Positions 48,384 through 60,329 of a stretch of 64,000 nt of DNA are shown here, piece by piece. A program made the translations under genes and the position numbers. The DNA is from Jacaranda mimosifolia. Lineage: Eukaryota; Streptophyta; Magnoliopsida; Lamiales; Bignoniaceae. The notes below the pieces were generated by a model. It was not told the origin of the DNA and ran no database searches. It worked only from the letters and a program-made list of their open reading frames with translations. Position 1 is the stretch's first letter; every line of letters starts with the position of its first letter. Location of the stretch: contig CM032117.1 of NCBI GenBank assembly GCA_018894105.1, positions 34,390,501-34,454,500 of the forward strand, in the 5' to 3' direction.

Positions 48384-51300
48384 ATGGCCCTAATCGGAGA
48401 GCCATGGCCCGAATATAACGAAGGCATATACTACCGTGACCTCCTCCGCATCTCCGATGCCGGTACACCTCCTGCCGCCGCGCACAAATATGTATTATAT
48501 TGTGTGTTTGCACTCAATAACTTGTTGTTTTTGAACTTTTAGGTGTGACACTGATTGATTTCTACTCTAGAAAGTACGAGAGTTCAGCACCTTTACACGG
48601 GTAATAGCTAAATTTTATTGTAAGAAACTTAAATGGTAGAAATGTATTTGATTGTGTACTGATTATTGAGCAGCTGGTTGCGAAGAATTCACAATAAGCA
48701 GATAACAGTCAATGGCTGTGTTGTGACTCACCCCAACACAATTCTCAGGTTTTTTTATTATGGTGTCAGTTGCTAATTAACTATTGCTGCAATTTGAAGG
48801 GCTTTGAACTTGAGTCAAGCTGCTTAAAATTTATTACCATGTTTATTTGTAATGATTGAGTATTATTTCTGTTTTGTAGGGGAGGTGAAGAACTTGTTTA
48901 TCATCGGCTTCCTTGGAAAGAGCCTGATGCTCCATACTTGTTGGAAATTCTATATGAGGACAATGACGTGGTAAAACAAATTAAGTTGAATATGGATGCT
49001 GTATTGTTGTAGTCCAGAGAAATTATTATTGTATAAGTATAACTTGATTAATGTGTTACAAATGCAATCATTTAGTAAACATACATTAATTGAAATTCAT
49101 GTATAGAATAGTTTGGCTTATTGAAGATTTTCAAAACATGTCGCTTTTATTTCTTGTAATTTTTGGAAATTGGTCCCAATTTTTTAGAGAAACATGAGAA
49201 AAGAATATCTGAAAATGTCATGTCAAATACTCTGATTGAAGTTATGTTTTTCTTTGCTCCTCTTCTCTCCTCCAAAATATTGAATAAATTATTAAATATG
49301 ACAAGTGAGAACAAATAAATGAATGGGTATCTGTTCAAGAAGTGGTTGCTGCATCTGTAATACTAATTATCATGTTAAGCATCCCTACATTGAAAATTGT
49401 GCTTCTGCTTAATTTTCTATCCAAACCAATTCATAGATAATATATTGAAAAGCAAGCAATTACAGCAAAGAAATGCAAGTGTTGCTGTTTAACATATTCA
49501 CTTAATTGATGTATCTTTGATGCTAAGAATTAGATATTGGTCCAGCACAGCATCTTTAGTTTTGTTGCTGCATTCAGATTGCTCTGAATAAACCCTCGGG
49601 ATTACAAGTTCTACCTGGAGGATTATTCCAGCAGCGAACTGTCTTGACACAACTCCAACGGCATGCAGGCAATCTGACTACATCAGGATGTCAAGTGCCC
49701 CATCCTGTTCCAGTTCATCGGCTTGGAAGGGGCACATCAGGTTAGTCTTTTTAGCTGGTCCTTCTATTTACTGATGTGTAATAGTTCAACTCAAAGTTCT
49801 TGTTGTATTTTTAAATTCAAAGATACCTGTTGAAACAGTGTGCATATGAATTATACATTTTTCCACCTTTGCGTTTTTCCTGAAAATTCTCTATGATGGT
49901 TTTCATTCTTCAAACGATTTTACTAATAGTTAGAATTTGTACCGTACCACTTGATTTATCCCTAGTGATACGTGGTTGATGGTGGTCCAAATAAATTTTA
50001 TGTTCATGCTGTACTTACTGAATTTTATATCTGAAATACCATGTTGAATTTATACCACTTGCTTTCTCTCACTAAAGTTGTTTTGTTCAACTAACATGCT
50101 CAGCCCTTATGTCGTTGATTTGTTTTGTGAATTGAAGGGCTATACATAAAATCGGACAACTGTCTGTCCTTAATGAGTGTGTAGCATTTGTGCGTACAGA
50201 CACACAAATAAAAGTAAACCAAAAACCTTTGTAATGCCGACAATTAGACTGACATCAGACACATTATTTTATGGAGAAATTAAGATTTTGTTAAATCTGG
50301 ATTGCAGATGCCAGAGTTCAGATAGTAGGTTATGGTTGATGTAGATTGCAAGGCTCCATCTTTTATCTTTTAGTTGACAATATGAAATTCTTTTTTACTT
50401 TATAATTTGCTTTCTGCTGGTCAAATGCCATGTTAGTCTTTCTGGAACTTGATAGTTTCTCAAGATCATATAGAAATTGCATTTTTTCCATTTCTTGTGT
50501 GGCACTAGGAATACTACTTTGTGCAAAAACAAAGCTCGCGAAATCTCGTCTTGCAGCATTTTTCGCTGATGGGACATCAGTTGTTGAGGTATGTAGGTGA
50601 GTGAAAATCAACTATTTGATAATTTGAATTCATCATCGCTCATTTACTCTTCACTGATGTTATGAATGGTGTGATATAAAAGCAATAAAGCAGCAACAAT
50701 CTTTAGGTTTACAGTTTTGATCTGGTTTACATTTTTAGGTTTACAGTTTTGATCTGGTACCTAGTCTTTGTTTTGAATGTATGAGACATGTTGTTGATGC
50801 AACTTATCCTTGACATGCATACAGGAAAAATGATCCACGGCAGAAAGCAAAGAGGAATATAACAAAACTATATCGAGCCCTAGCAAGTGGCATAATCACT
50901 GCGGATGAGGTAATAACAGTGCAGTACTGTTCTTTGTCCTTCTGTTCCCTATTTCATCTTTCTTTCTTTCTCTTGATTCAATGAATTTCCAATATATATA
51001 TGTATATAAACTAGCTTGTACATAATAAGCAGTCTGAATCATATCTGCTTCCTTCATTTGTTTTCTTCCTTTCATACATTACTTTATTTCTCGTTAGGTT
51101 GTCATTGATCAACCCATTGGGCTGGTCAAATATCCTGGCGTTGCCAAGGGTTTATATGTTGCCTCTCCTTCAGGTTTAGTATGACATTAATGTCTGGTTC
51201 TTTTTCATCTTTCACATTTTCCCATTTCACCATTCTATGTTCTTACAGCCTCATCCCCGCCCCGCCCTGCGCCCCCCCACCCCCACCCCCAACCCAAAAA

Positions 51301-54300
51301 AAACTTAAAAAACAAAAATTATCAGGGAAACCAGCCTTGAGCAAAGTGGTTGTTTTGGCGAGAAACATGCTGAGCAATTCCACATTGGTCCAGGTTTGCT
51401 GATTGCAAAGATTCTGCATAATCCTAACTTCATTCTTTAGCTGTACTTGATAATATGTCTGTTGAGGTATTTATACTGTGCTAATTTGATTGTTTCATCC
51501 ACAAGAAACTTCTCTTGTCAGATTTTACCTTATAGCATTTTTCAGAATGCTTGCAAATATTTAAAATCACCATTAGTCAATTACTCTCTTTCTTTGCAGC
51601 TTATTACCTATGTGCAGTCTTGACTCTATACAAATTTCTATTTCATTTTTAACTAAATCAATATGAAAGATACTATAAAAAGGTGAAGTCCATAGATGCC
51701 TGGAGCTGCACTTTTGGGAACATAGTGGCACATTTAGTCTTTACAAATAAGTAATTTGACGTTCTAGTGGTCTTGGTGGTTATATCATATGAGGGATAAC
51801 CTCTAATGAACAATGCAACATAGAGTACAGACAAAGTAAAATAACTTGATGAGTAAAAGTTGAAAATTAATTTTTATAGCAGCTGATTTTCAAATAGAGT
51901 TTGTAGTTCCAGCAAGCTGGGTGAAGTTCAGATGAGAGGGATGCCCATCTAAAGATTTTAGACTTCTTCAATACTGGTGTTAGAAAAGCCTTGGAAGCAC
52001 CTTTATAGAGGCTGATCTAATAATTCATATTGTCACCTTATAAAGCACCTTTATAAAAGTTAATTTGCCTGCATATTCCTTTCTTTCTATTTTTGCAAAG
52101 TTTCTTGAACTTCACTTTACATTTTCTTTATTGGAAAGGTTGAAATTCAATCTGGGAGACCACACCAAATTCGCATTCATCTTTCTTTCATTGGACATCC
52201 ACTTATAGGTAAGTTCCAAAGGTTTAAATGTTCTTCATCAAACATTTATGTTTCAGGAAAAGTTTATAAAATAAATAAAGGAGGTCGTTAAAGTTTTAGT
52301 GGAGAAATGATGGAGTTCATGGCCCTCTGCTTGCACTGGCTCCTTTTATGTTATTTTGTTATTTTATGATCCGTCTCTCTTGGCTCTGTTAGACAGCAGA
52401 AATACATTTGCTTTAATACCTTCCTTGTTTAAAATAATCAAGGTCGTGGGATAGTCAGTCCCTATAGTGTGAACTCAAGCGTGTTTCACAAAGCCTCTGT
52501 CCTCAAATAACAAACTCTAGATGTTCAGATTAAGTGCTGAAACATTTTGCTGTGGTTGCATACTCTAAATGGTGTTACAAGAAACCAAAAAGTGGCAGCT
52601 TATTTACAACAAAGACGATGTTATTTTAGAGTAGTCTGTTCATGTAGGTAGTATTTTAGATACTTTTGACCTGATCTTGTCCCAAACAATTTTAAGCAAA
52701 AAGAATTGATTCTACCACAATATACTGTGCAAAGTTTTTACATCTACGCTTAAAAACTACATGATGAAGGTTTCCTAATTTTCCAAGAAGCTTATGAGCC
52801 AATCATAGACAAACTTTCAGCACAAATAAATTTTCATGTGTAAGTTGAAAAAGTTTACATCTGTTGAAGTGCACATATTTGTTTGTTCCAGTAGCCATGG
52901 TCTGACAATTACTTCTTGCTGCTTAGCAGCTGATCCTCTTTACAGTACTGGTGGGCAGCCAAAGTGTTCCGACCATGAATTTGTAGATCAAAGTTTTGCT
53001 CAAGATGGGTATAAAAATAATATTCTGAATTTTTCATTCTTATTTGCTATTCTCATATATGCATATCTTTCTATAGCTGTCTATGCTTTCGTGCATGATT
53101 TGTATTGATCATACCATATTCAAGATACTGTACAAGTTGCAGTCAAACAGGCATTAGCATCACCAAAAGATATTGTACAAGTTTGACGGATGGCAGTTAC
53201 CAAAAGAACATTGATAATGCCTTTCCTATTCTATAAACAAGAACCAAGCTGCAATTGCCTTGCCATGTCTCTCAGACCTAAGACAAATAATGATTGGCCT
53301 TAAGGTCCGCTAGAAAATAGGTGGTTTAAGCACTTTGTGATTATTTCTCATAACTGCTCTTCACATACATTGAATTGAGAATAGATATTAGATCTACTTA
53401 CCAAAAGTATGTGAAGTAAAATGAGAAAATTCAAGAAAGATTATAGGAGGGATGCCCTGTATTCCCTCCAACTCTGGGCTCAGAATTGGGTAAATACTTC
53501 TTAAACTGACCGAAATTTTTTTTGAGTAATTGGAAGCAAACCTTTGGGAATAATGGACAAGCAGATGAGGCTGTAACTCCTTTGCTGAGGGTTGATTTTG
53601 AATAGCATGCAAGGATGTTAAAGCAAACCAATGAGAATCCTAACAGCATACTGCATTTAGCGTACAAATAATGTGTTTTAAACTGCTTTGCTCACTCAGC
53701 ATTAGATTGGGTTGCACAGAAAACCTCAGTTGTGGCACCACCAAATAGCACATGATGCCTTTAATCTATTCCCTGAGGATTTCATAATTTTTTTTTCTCA
53801 ATTGAAACTCGTACAGTTACTAGAATAGGATGTCACCAAAGTCAATCTTCAATTTTTTTTTATTTGTAAGATTCTCCAGCCTCAGTTTCTCTGTAAATTT
53901 CCTAAATGGCGTATTGACTCTGTATCTTATATAGGAAAATACTATATACATATTGCTTGCAGCTTTTACTGATGCTCTAAATCTATTTTAATTGCTTTAG
54001 GTTTATTTTCATGATGCAGCTATGTGCTAAATAACAGTACTTCCCTTTTGGTTTCAGAGGATATGAGAAGCCTGGAAAACCTGTTCCTGGAGACTGTGGA
54101 TACCATTTGCATGCACATCGCATAGTTTTTTCCCATCCTGTAACAAATGAGGTAGGTTTCGTTCATGCATCGCATACTTTCTGAAGAAGGTTTGATATAA
54201 ACATTGGCACTTAACTTTTCTGTCTTCTTTTCACATTTAAAGATTGATTTGGATGAGAATCTACTGAGTTTCTTAGTGACAAGTTTTACTTTTCTATACA

Positions 54301-55086
54301 ATTGCAATCCATTCATTGCTTGCTAGGACAGCTTGCACAATTTACATGCATCAGAAGTTTGATGAAACTTCTACATTTGTATATTTCAATTGCTATTGGT
54401 TCATTGCATGCTAAAACAACTGGCAGAATTACATGGATCCCAAGTCATTAACACTTCTAACTAGTCACATTTGCATGCAAATATCCTCTTTCTTCTGGAT
54501 CTTTTTATAAGGTTAGCAACTTAAGGAAGCTTTAACTTAATACAAGTCATATATTTCACGTAAAAATGCAGGAATTTTTTCCAATAAATCATGAAATTCT
54601 ATGATTAAGAATATGATTAGATAGTACCATGGAAATCTTGTTACCTACTAAGATGATGTTGGAATATGCTCTCAGCCTTTTATTCAGTATAGGTTCAGAG
54701 AGCTTTTACGAACGAACATCATTTAGAGATGAATGAATGGTTAGAAAACAACATAGACAAATACCACTTTAGGACTTTTGACAGCTTCCTGGAAGTGTGA
54801 TAAGTGAAAGTGAGATGCATGCTGAACTGTACAATCTTTAGTGTGCTGGACAGAGGTTCTGGCTGTTTAATTGTTGTTTTAGCATGCAATGATCTGATTG
54901 CAGTTGAATTCGAAAGTGAGAATGATCAATTTGCAGAATAAAAGTTACATGGATCAGAAATTTGACGAAACTTATATGGTTATATTTAAAAGAAATCTCT
55001 TCATTTTGCAGATCATTGAAATCACTGCGCCACCCCCATCTATTCTACAGATGCTAGAAGAATCTAAGGCGAAAGAGAATTCATGA
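48384..55086 (+). CDS. RNA pseudouridine synthase 5-like (RluA family), 13 exons
   Basis: The 366-residue protein would isomerise uridine to pseudouridine in RNA. Exons: 48384-48462, 48543-48600, 48674-48748, 48880-48970, 49578-49740, 50509-50596, 50825-50909, 51098-51173, 51326-51393, 52139-52208, 52930-53008, 54058-54151, 55012-55086. All junctions are GT-AG and keep frame. The start is the first in-frame ATG. An S4-like RNA-binding segment covers about residues 27-85 (VTLIDFYSRK, INNKQ-like IHNKQITVNG). The RluA domain has LYEDNDVVALNKPSG-type motif I near 95-110 (the exon junction reads NDV-IALNKPSG), HRLGRGTSG at 148-156 and RPHQIRIHL at 268-276. Family members normally have HRLDxxTSG with catalytic Asp; here residue 151 is Gly. 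The C-terminus HLHAHRIVFSHP is also family-like. No clear transit peptide is seen, so the compartment is unknown. Resembles Arabidopsis At3g52260 (from memory). Confidence 0.93.
50703..50758 (+). repeat. Intronic 32-bp tandem repeat
   Basis: In the intron between exons 6 and 7, TTAGGTTTACAGTTTTGATC (plus TGGT) occurs at 50703-50726 and again at 50735-50758 without change. Confidence 0.9.
51247..51304 (+). other. C-rich tract in intron 8 of the synthase gene
   Basis: About 50 bases nearly free of G (CCCGCCCCGCCC..., then runs of 4 to 7 C) are followed by poly-A, ending just upstream of the exon 9 acceptor at 51325/51326. The transcript is C-rich. The template strand has several G-runs that could fold as a G-quadruplex. 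Confidence 0.7.
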
Positions 55087-55531
55087 CAATGTTGACTAGC
55101 ATGTCTGTTGTTTCCACGCTGTTGCATGTTGACACTATTGGTTTTTGTTAAGAGGGACACAATTTGGCGTCCAAAATCTAAACCTGACCATCCAGATTTT
55201 ACCAACATAAACGAACTTTAAGAGTCTCCTGAAGTTTGTTGTTTTTTGTTCTTCTGTCTTGTCTTAAACCCTGGAGGAATCAAGAGGTGAATAGTGTCAA
55301 ATATTTTTGTTCACATGAACTGTGTAATTGTTGGGATTGGTGATGCAATTTGAGGGGGGTTTAGTAATGCATTGGATGCCATTTTATTAGAAATGTCCTT
55401 GTAGATTGATTGCCATTTTGAGCCAATTTCAATTATTTGGATGCTAATCAACTTCATGTTTTGGATGATACTGTTCAATTGGAGGTTGTATGTTTAAGTA
55501 CGTGATCATTTCGTTTATAATATTATCATAG
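55087..55531 (+). other. 3' flank / probable 3' UTR of the synthase gene
   Basis: No further coding. The sequence is T-rich and of ordinary composition. A 3' UTR of a few hundred bases would end before the Mutator-like element, whose target-site copy starts at 55532. I see no perfect AATAAA. Confidence 0.5.
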
Positions 55532-55540
55532 GTTCTACAA

Positions 55541-58500
55541 GGTTTTTTTTATAAAAAAATTGTAAAAAAAATTTCAAAAATACTGTCTTTTTGGGGGGTA
55601 TTACAAAATTATAGTAAATTGCACTCGGTGAGTGCAATTTCTATTTGTTACTATTGAAAGTTGCACTCGGTTTTCTATTTGTTACTGTTGAAAGTTGCAC
55701 TCACCGAGTGCAACTTTCAACAGTAACAAATAGTTGTCCCCCAGCCGCCGTTTTTGACCAGGAAACAGGTACTGTTGAAAGTTGCACTCAGTTTTATTTG
55801 AAAAAATTTTCTTTCTTTGTGTATAAATTTCTTTAGGGCTTGTTTTTCTATATTTTGGAAAAATATTTTTCAACCCCCCAAAAAATTTCAAAATGCATGT
55901 ACATTCCTCAATTTTTCTCTCAAAATACTACAATTTTTTACCCAAAAAATCCCCTCATAATTAACCCAAAAAAACCCTACACCCTAAAAAGCACATGTAT
56001 CCTCTCATTTTCTCGCTTCATCTTTCACATCAACCATTCATTTACTTCACTTATATTTACATATATGAAAATATTAAAATTTTGCTACTTAAAAAATTCT
56101 AAAACTTATGTTTACCTAAAAATATTTAATGTATTAATTAGTTAAAAAAATATTAAATACCTTATTAATTTTTAAATAAAAAATTATTTAAAAAATTCTT
56201 TCAGAAGAAATGTTAGTTTAGTAGTAATAAAAACATTTACTTGTCAAGGATGCAATGGATTTTTTCGTCGCAAGAGGGGGAATTTTTTTTTTTTTTTTTT
56301 GAAATTTCAATTTTAAAGACTTAATTTGACTTCCCCCCAAGACATTTTCTTTTCATTTCATATCTCTCAGGTTCACTCCCCTCCTCCTCCTCTTCTTCTT
56401 CTTCTTCCTTTTTTTTTTCTTTTTTTTTTTCTCTATTTTAGTTTAATCTAAATGGCCAGTCGGCATGCCATTGCTAGTGCGTCCAGCAGCCGCTGGTGTG
56501 GCTAGTTGGCTCACTAGCCGCACTAGCAACGGCCGCTGGTCACCGGCCGACCGGCCAGATCTTAAAAAAAAAGAAAATTTCAAAAATTAGTTATAATTTA
56601 AAAAAAAACTAAAATGGTTGTTTGGGTTATTGTTTCAGGTTTGAAGGGTGTATACTTGTGTATTATTTTCTTTGATTGAGGTAATTTTTTTAATTATGCT
56701 AAAATTTAATTATGTTTTAGTTATCTTCATTATGTTTTAGTTAATTGTCTCCATTAGCTAAAATTTGATCATGTTTTAGTTGAAATTTGATTTACGTGTT
56801 GATTAAACTCAAATAATAATTTATCATATTTGGTATAATAATTTGATTTAACAGAAATAATGATTTATGTATTAGTTGAAATTTGAATTACATTTTATGT
56901 TAGTTTTATATGTTATATTTGTTAGAGTAATGTTTTTATTTGAATTATGATTGAGTTAAATTTTCTGGTACTATATATTGACTCAATCAAAATTCTAATA
57001 GAATTTTTAATTCACAAAAAAAACACAAATCTAACATTATATAACAACATTTAATACATAAATCAAATTTAAACTAATATAATTTAATCTAATACATAAA
57101 TTAAATTTAAACTAACATAATAAATCATAATTTAAACTAGCATTTATAATTAATAATATTAGTAAACACATAATGACACATAAACACTCCCTCTTATGTC
57201 CATCATCATCATGCAAGCAATTAAAAACCAATCAGCAACAAATGAGAAGACTCCACCCCTTCTCCCAACATCCCTTCCTCCTTCCTAAATCCACCAATTC
57301 TAAACATTTCTAATGTATTGTACTATAAAAATTTTACAAAATTAAAACAAGATATCCAAACTTACCTTTAAATGCTCCCCTAAAATTAACACTCACAAAA
57401 GATTTCCACCAAGTCAAGATAACCTACATCATTAGGCACATGTTACAAGCGCACATATTTATTAATAAATCATAATTCCACAAACTAAATGAAAATTTAA
57501 ATATTTAATACAATTCAATATATAGTACCAGAAAATTTAACTCAATCATAATTCTAATAAAAATTTTAATTCAAATAAAAACATTACTTTAACAAATATA
57601 ACAACATATAAAACTAACATAAAATGTAATTCAAATTTCAACTAATACATAAATAATTATTTCTGTTAAATCAAATTATTATACCAAAAATGATAAATTA
57701 TTATTTGAGTTTAACCAACACGTAAATCAAATTTCAACTAAACATGATCAAATTTTAGCTAATGGAGACAATTAACTAAAACATAATTAAATTTTAGTAT
57801 AATTAAAAAAATTACCTCAATCAAGGGAAATAATACACAAGCATACACCCTTTAAACCTGAAACAATAACCCAAACAACCATTTTATTTTATTTTTTAAA
57901 ATTATAACTAATTTTTGAAGAAAAAAAAAATTCAGATCTAGCTGGCCGTTGTTGGTGCGGCCAACAGCCTACCAACCGTTGCTGGTGCGGCCAGCAGCCT
58001 GTTGGTCGCACCAGCAATGGCCGACCGGCCATTTAGATTAAACTAAAAAAGAGAAGAAGAAGAAGAAGACGAGGAGGAGGAGGAGGAGGAGGAGGAGGAG
58101 GAGGAGGGGAGTGAACCTGAGAGATATGAAATGAAAAGAAAATGTCTTGGGGGGAAGCCAAATTATGTCTTTAAAATTGAAATTTAAAAAATAAATAAAT
58201 TTCCCCCTCTTGCGACGAAAAAATCCATTGCATCCTTGACAAGTAAATGTTTTTATTACTACTAAACTAACATTTCTTCTGAAAGAATTTTTTAAATAAT
58301 TTTTTATTTAAAAATTAATAAGGTATTTAATATTTTTAACTCATTAATACATTAAATATTTTTAGGTAAAAATTTTAATATTTTCATATTTGTAAATATA
58401 TGTGTGTATATATATGTATATATAAGTGAAGTAAATAAATGATTGATGTGAAAGATGAAGTGAGAAAATGAGAGGATACGTGTGCTTTTTAGGGTGTAGG

Positions 58501-58894
58501 ATTTTTTTGGGTGAATTATGAGGGGGTTTTTTGGGTAAAAAATTGTAGTATTTTAGGAGAAAGATTGGGGAATGTACATGCATTTTGAAATTTTTTTGGG
58601 GGTTGAAAAATATTTCCCCAAAATATAAGAGAACAAGCCCTAAAGGAATTTATACACAAAGAAAGAAAAAAATTTCAAATAAAAAATTTATGGGTACTGT
58701 TGAAAGTTGCACACACCGAATGCAACTTTCAACAGTACCGGCTTACCAGTCAAAAACGGCGGCTGGGGGACAACTATTTGTTACTGTTGAAAGTTGCACT
58801 CACCGAGTGCAATTTACTATAATTTTGTAATACCCCCAAAAAAGACGATATTTTTGTATTTTTATTTTTTTTACAATTTTTTTATAAAAAACCC
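55541..58894. mobile_element. Mutator-like foldback element with 9-bp TSD
   Basis: 3354 bp. The perfect 9-bp target-site duplication GTTCTACAA lies at 55532-55540 and 58895-58903; 9 bp is the Mutator signature. The ends are GGTTTTTTTTATAAAAAAAT (left) and GGGTTTTTTATAAAAAAATT (right, reverse complement). The inverted arms run from about 55541 to 56981 and from 57514 to 58894, roughly 1.4 kb each, with a spacer of ~530 bp. The arms share the AAGACATTTTCTTTTCATTT stretch, a CTCCTCCTC / GAGGAGGAG microsatellite and a GC-rich block of CCGGCCGACCGGCC type. No transposase is present; the small frames are arm sequence. It sits between two convergent genes, 446 bp past the synthase stop. Confidence 0.92.
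55675..55733. repeat. Perfect 28-bp stem hairpin in the left arm
   Basis: The arms are 55675-55702 and 55706-55733 with a 3-base loop ACC; all 28 pairs match. The core unit GAAAGTTGCACTC / GAGTGCAACTTTC is repeated several times near both ends of the element. A related 19-bp perfect stem is at 58693-58711 / 58721-58739 in the right arm. Confidence 0.95.
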
Positions 58895-58903
58895 GTTCTA
58901 CAA

Positions 58904-60329
58904 TCATTTTTATAATTGCAGAATCTGTGTATATATATGTAAAGTATATTAAATATTTTTTCAATTATGGATTAAATACGTTGATAATTGATATATTTAC
59001 ATAAAATAAAATATTACATGTAATATGTATTGAAATAGAGGAATATAATTGTAGATTCTATGATGATATTATTCTTATTTAAGAACAAGTGGATTCCTAA
59101 TTGAGCCGACCTAGCTACAGCCACGAGACAAAATCCTACTGACAAGTGAAAATCTTTTCCAACCAAATTATCGAGGATAAGCCAAGTTTCCAAGAAACTA
59201 CGACAAGAATAATATATTCTTCCCAAACAAGAAGGGGATAAGGTGGAGATTGCAAATTGTTTCGCAGCATATTTTCCGCTTGCTGTGCTTTCTACCAATC
59301 TTGTCTGAAACGGTCCGTGTAAAAGTCTTTCATCCCACTACTTTTCTTGTGAAGATGATGATGATACAATCAAAAAATTTCATATCATTCACTTCAATGC
59401 TATTCAAATGAATAAATAAAGTATTGGTACCAACTATTAATCTATAATATATGACTTATTGATCCACAATTTTTATATAAAATACTACTAAGAATTAAGA
59501 AATAATAGTTGTGCATGAAGTCGTTGACCTGACAAATGGAGTCCCATTCCCAAGCACACACTTTACTCGGCAATCCTTTATTAAGTGATGGGACCCCAAC
59601 CCAAACCCTCAAAACCAATACTAATCCTTCTCGAGCACCTTCAACTTTAATAAACTAAATAAAAGATAGAAAAAGAGAAATCATGGTAAGTATTCTTGAT
59701 GGTTCTGTTCACCATCAGTTGGGAGTGCTTGAAAATGAATTGTTTACATCAAATTTAAAGCACATCAGCATACACTTGTCACAGACAAAAAATTGATTTG
59801 ATTTGTTGAGCCAAAAACACATTTGAACAAGAATTTTACACTTAGATTCCTTAAGGAAAATACAACTTTTTAACATATACCATATAATTTCTATGGCTTT
59901 CAAGTACATCAGAGTCTGTTTCCATAGCTCAACAACCTAAACCTTGCAAAATATATGCAAGGAAGATACGGTAAATGCTGAAAGAATGCATAGTTAATTT
60001 AGTAGACCTGATAGCAATTGTGAATCTCTTCATAGAAGGGTAACATGAGAATGTAGATAAATACAGCTGCACCGCAACAGAAATTCCTCTTTCTCCCTCC
60101 AAATCTTTCAACAGATTATTTCTGTATTTCCATCAAATACAACAAATGCAAAGCCCCTGCAAATATTAAAACATCTAGAAATCCTGTCCAAAAAAAGATG
60201 GATTTTAAAACTGTCCACTGCCCTATCATTGCTGAGTTTGAAAAACAGAACTACTATAATACATCAATAACCAGAACAATGAGGCCTTTGCCACAGAGAG
60301 CTTCTGCTGAAGGCCCTCTCCCTCTTGTG
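58904..60329. other. Intergenic DNA and probable 3' UTR of the PWR-like gene
   Basis: No coding sequence is supported; the minus-strand frames at 59014-59298, 59715-59909 and 59929-60111 have no family likeness. The part next to 60330 is expected to be the 3' UTR of the minus-strand gene. No RNA gene was recognised. Confidence 0.5.

Noticed and set aside
58362..58830. Opposed frames of 73 and 81 codons
   Set aside because: They are the inverted arm of the Mutator-like element and mirror frames at 55682-56145.
55541..58894. Inverted arms as an assembly artefact (false palindrome)
   Set aside because: The arms differ by many substitutions, indels and repeat-unit number, and a 9-bp TSD flanks the unit, as expected for a genuine element.
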